Source: Spirochaetaceae bacterium
Lineage (GTDB): Bacteria > Spirochaetota > Spirochaetia > CADAEX01
NCBI GenBank assembly: GCA_009778835.1
Contig: WRFK01000099.1
Location: 1-6,145 of the forward strand
Length of the DNA: 6,145 nt
Direction: 5' to 3'
Below, one piece after another: positions 5,274-6,145 of the stretch. The translations under genes and the position numbers were made by a program. Numbering within the stretch: position 1 is the stretch's first letter; each line of letters opens with the position of its first letter. The notes under the pieces are model-generated. The model was not told the DNA's origin, did not search any database, and was given only the letters and a program-made list of their open reading frames with translations.

Positions 5274-6116
5274 ATGAAGCTAAAAATGTGTTTATTGTTT
5301 CTTATTATTAGTGTTTTTAGTAATGCATCCCTTCGTGCCGACCTTAATACAGATTCGCCAGACGATGATTCTTATCCCCGCAAGATATTTTATAATTTCG
5401 GAAATAATTGGCTTGGCTCCTTTACGCATAATTATGGAGCGAATTTTATTGGCGCAGGTCTTGGGACATGGGCAATGATTGAAACAGGCCTTGATTGGGA
5501 TATAAGGAACAAGGTCGGGGAGACCCCATTCTTCAGGCATGTGGGGATGCCATCGTTGCTTGTTGGGATGTTGATGCCTGCTGTCACCCCTTTGTCTTTT
5601 TACTTATTGGGGAAAAAAAACAGCGATGACAGGATGGTCGGCACAGCCGCAGCTTTAACGCAGTCGCTTATAATTACACTGAGCATACAATCACCTCTAA
5701 AAATGATTACCGGAAGGCCTGGTACAGAAAATCCCATGAATACCTGGGGTGCGGAGGAAAGGGAGAGAAAGAGAAGAACAGAAGATTTTAGCAATGAATT
5801 CGATTGGTTCAATATGAATTTTGCCATAGGCTGGCCGAGCGGGCATACTGCTACTGCATTTGCTGCTGCTGCAGTTCTTTATGAGTTGTATGACGATAAG
5901 CCTTTGCTTGTTTTTTGCGCGTATGCCTATGCAGCAGCTATGGGAATTTGCATGGCAACAAGCGTTCACTGGGCATCCGATGTTTTGGCTGGCGCGCTCA
6001 TAGGGCAGGCAGTTGGAAGGACAGTTGGTCGCAGCTATGCCCGGCCGCATGGAAAGGCGCAGGATGTATCCTTGAACTTTTTCGGAAATGCGATAGGTGT
6101 TAATTTACGTTTATAG
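5274..6116 (+). CDS. Exported PAP2-superfamily (phosphatidic acid phosphatase type 2/haloperoxidase-like) protein with altered motifs
   Basis: This 280-residue protein begins with a Sec signal peptide (basic MKLK, hydrophobic core 5-17, likely cleavage near SLRA, 19-22). A PAP2 fold with several hydrophobic helices follows (about 57-73, 92-112, 121-142, 191-206, 209-230 and 233-247). PAP2 enzymes remove phosphate from lipids such as phosphatidic acid, undecaprenyl pyrophosphate or lipid A in the envelope. Seen here: K143 opening motif 1 (LKMITGRPGT), motif 2 PSGHT with H191, and motif 3 SVHWASDVLAG with nucleophile H232 and D236. The classical phosphate-binding arginines appear missing: the motif 1 position (K+7) is G150, and the motif 3 position (six before the histidine) is C226. 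R148 lies two residues early and might substitute. Membership is firm; activity and substrate are not. The next gene starts ten bases downstream, suggesting an operon. Confidence 0.88.
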   Translation: MKLKMCLLFLIISVFSNASLRADLNTDSPDDDSYPRKIFYNFGNNWLGSFTHNYGANFIGAGLGTWAMIETGLDWDIRNKVGETPFFRHVGMPSLLVGMLMPAVTPLSFYLLGKKNSDDRMVGTAAALTQSLIITLSIQSPLKMITGRPGTENPMNTWGAEERERKRRTEDFSNEFDWFNMNFAIGWPSGHTATAFAAAAVLYELYDDKPLLVFCAYAYAAAMGICMATSVHWASDVLAGALIGQAVGRTVGRSYARPHGKAQDVSLNFFGNAIGVNLRL

Positions 6117-6126
6117 AGGAAACCAA

Positions 6127-6145
6127 ATGAAAAAAGATGAAATCA
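6127..6145 (+). CDS. Start of a further gene, cut by the right edge
   Basis: ATG at 6127 is preceded by AGAGGA (6115-6120) at a good six-base spacing and opens MKKDEI before the window ends. It is only ten bases after the PAP2 stop and on the same strand, so the two are probably co-transcribed. Six codons are too few to suggest a function. Confidence 0.55.

Noticed and set aside
5697..6050. 117-codon minus-strand open frame
   Set aside because: It is antisense to the PAP2 motifs, and its composition looks like the shadow of the real gene.

Overview
The window looks like chromosomal DNA of a Gram-negative, moderately AT-rich bacterium. The Gram-negative call rests on an EpmA-type enzyme and an exported PAP2 protein. 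I cannot name the phylum. The hybrid kinase, with its Cys-containing PAS domain, Hpt domain and helical tail, and the Rpn-type nuclease start resemble proteins I associate with spirochaetes, clostridia and uncultivated anaerobes. The intergenic repeats are of a kind found across several phyla. These clues come from recognition, not from a search.

Layout. Positions 1-106 (minus) hold the first 35 codons of a gene running off the left edge, probably an Rpn/PD-(D/E)XK nuclease-transposase family protein. Positions 107-568 hold no convincing gene but a cluster of dispersed repeats: an inverted pair of a 29/35-bp palindromic element and three copies of a 'GCGTCTTTGCGTGAGG' repeat. Positions 569-964 (plus) encode a single-domain response regulator. 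Tail to tail with it, 1029-3926 (minus) encodes a 965-residue membrane hybrid histidine kinase (sensor, HAMP, PAS, HisKA, HATPase, REC, Hpt) starting at GTG. After a 271-bp AT-rich spacer, 4198-5151 (minus) encodes an EpmA (GenX/PoxA) homologue. A 122-bp divergent intergenic region separates it from 5274-6116 (plus), an exported PAP2-family protein. Ten bases later a new gene starts and runs off the right edge.

How the parts may work together. The kinase carries every module of a His-Asp-His-Asp phosphorelay except the last receiver, and the adjacent REC-only protein could supply it. This is inferred from proximity. EpmA would act on elongation factor P, but neither EF-P nor EpmB is in the window. 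The PAP2 protein keeps the catalytic histidines but appears to lack both phosphate-binding arginines of the classical motifs, so its activity is uncertain. I found no CRISPR array, tRNA, rRNA or complete mobile element, and no clearly new multi-gene system. The least ordinary items are the PAP2 substitutions, the edge nuclease gene beside the repeat cluster, and the convergent phosphorelay pair.
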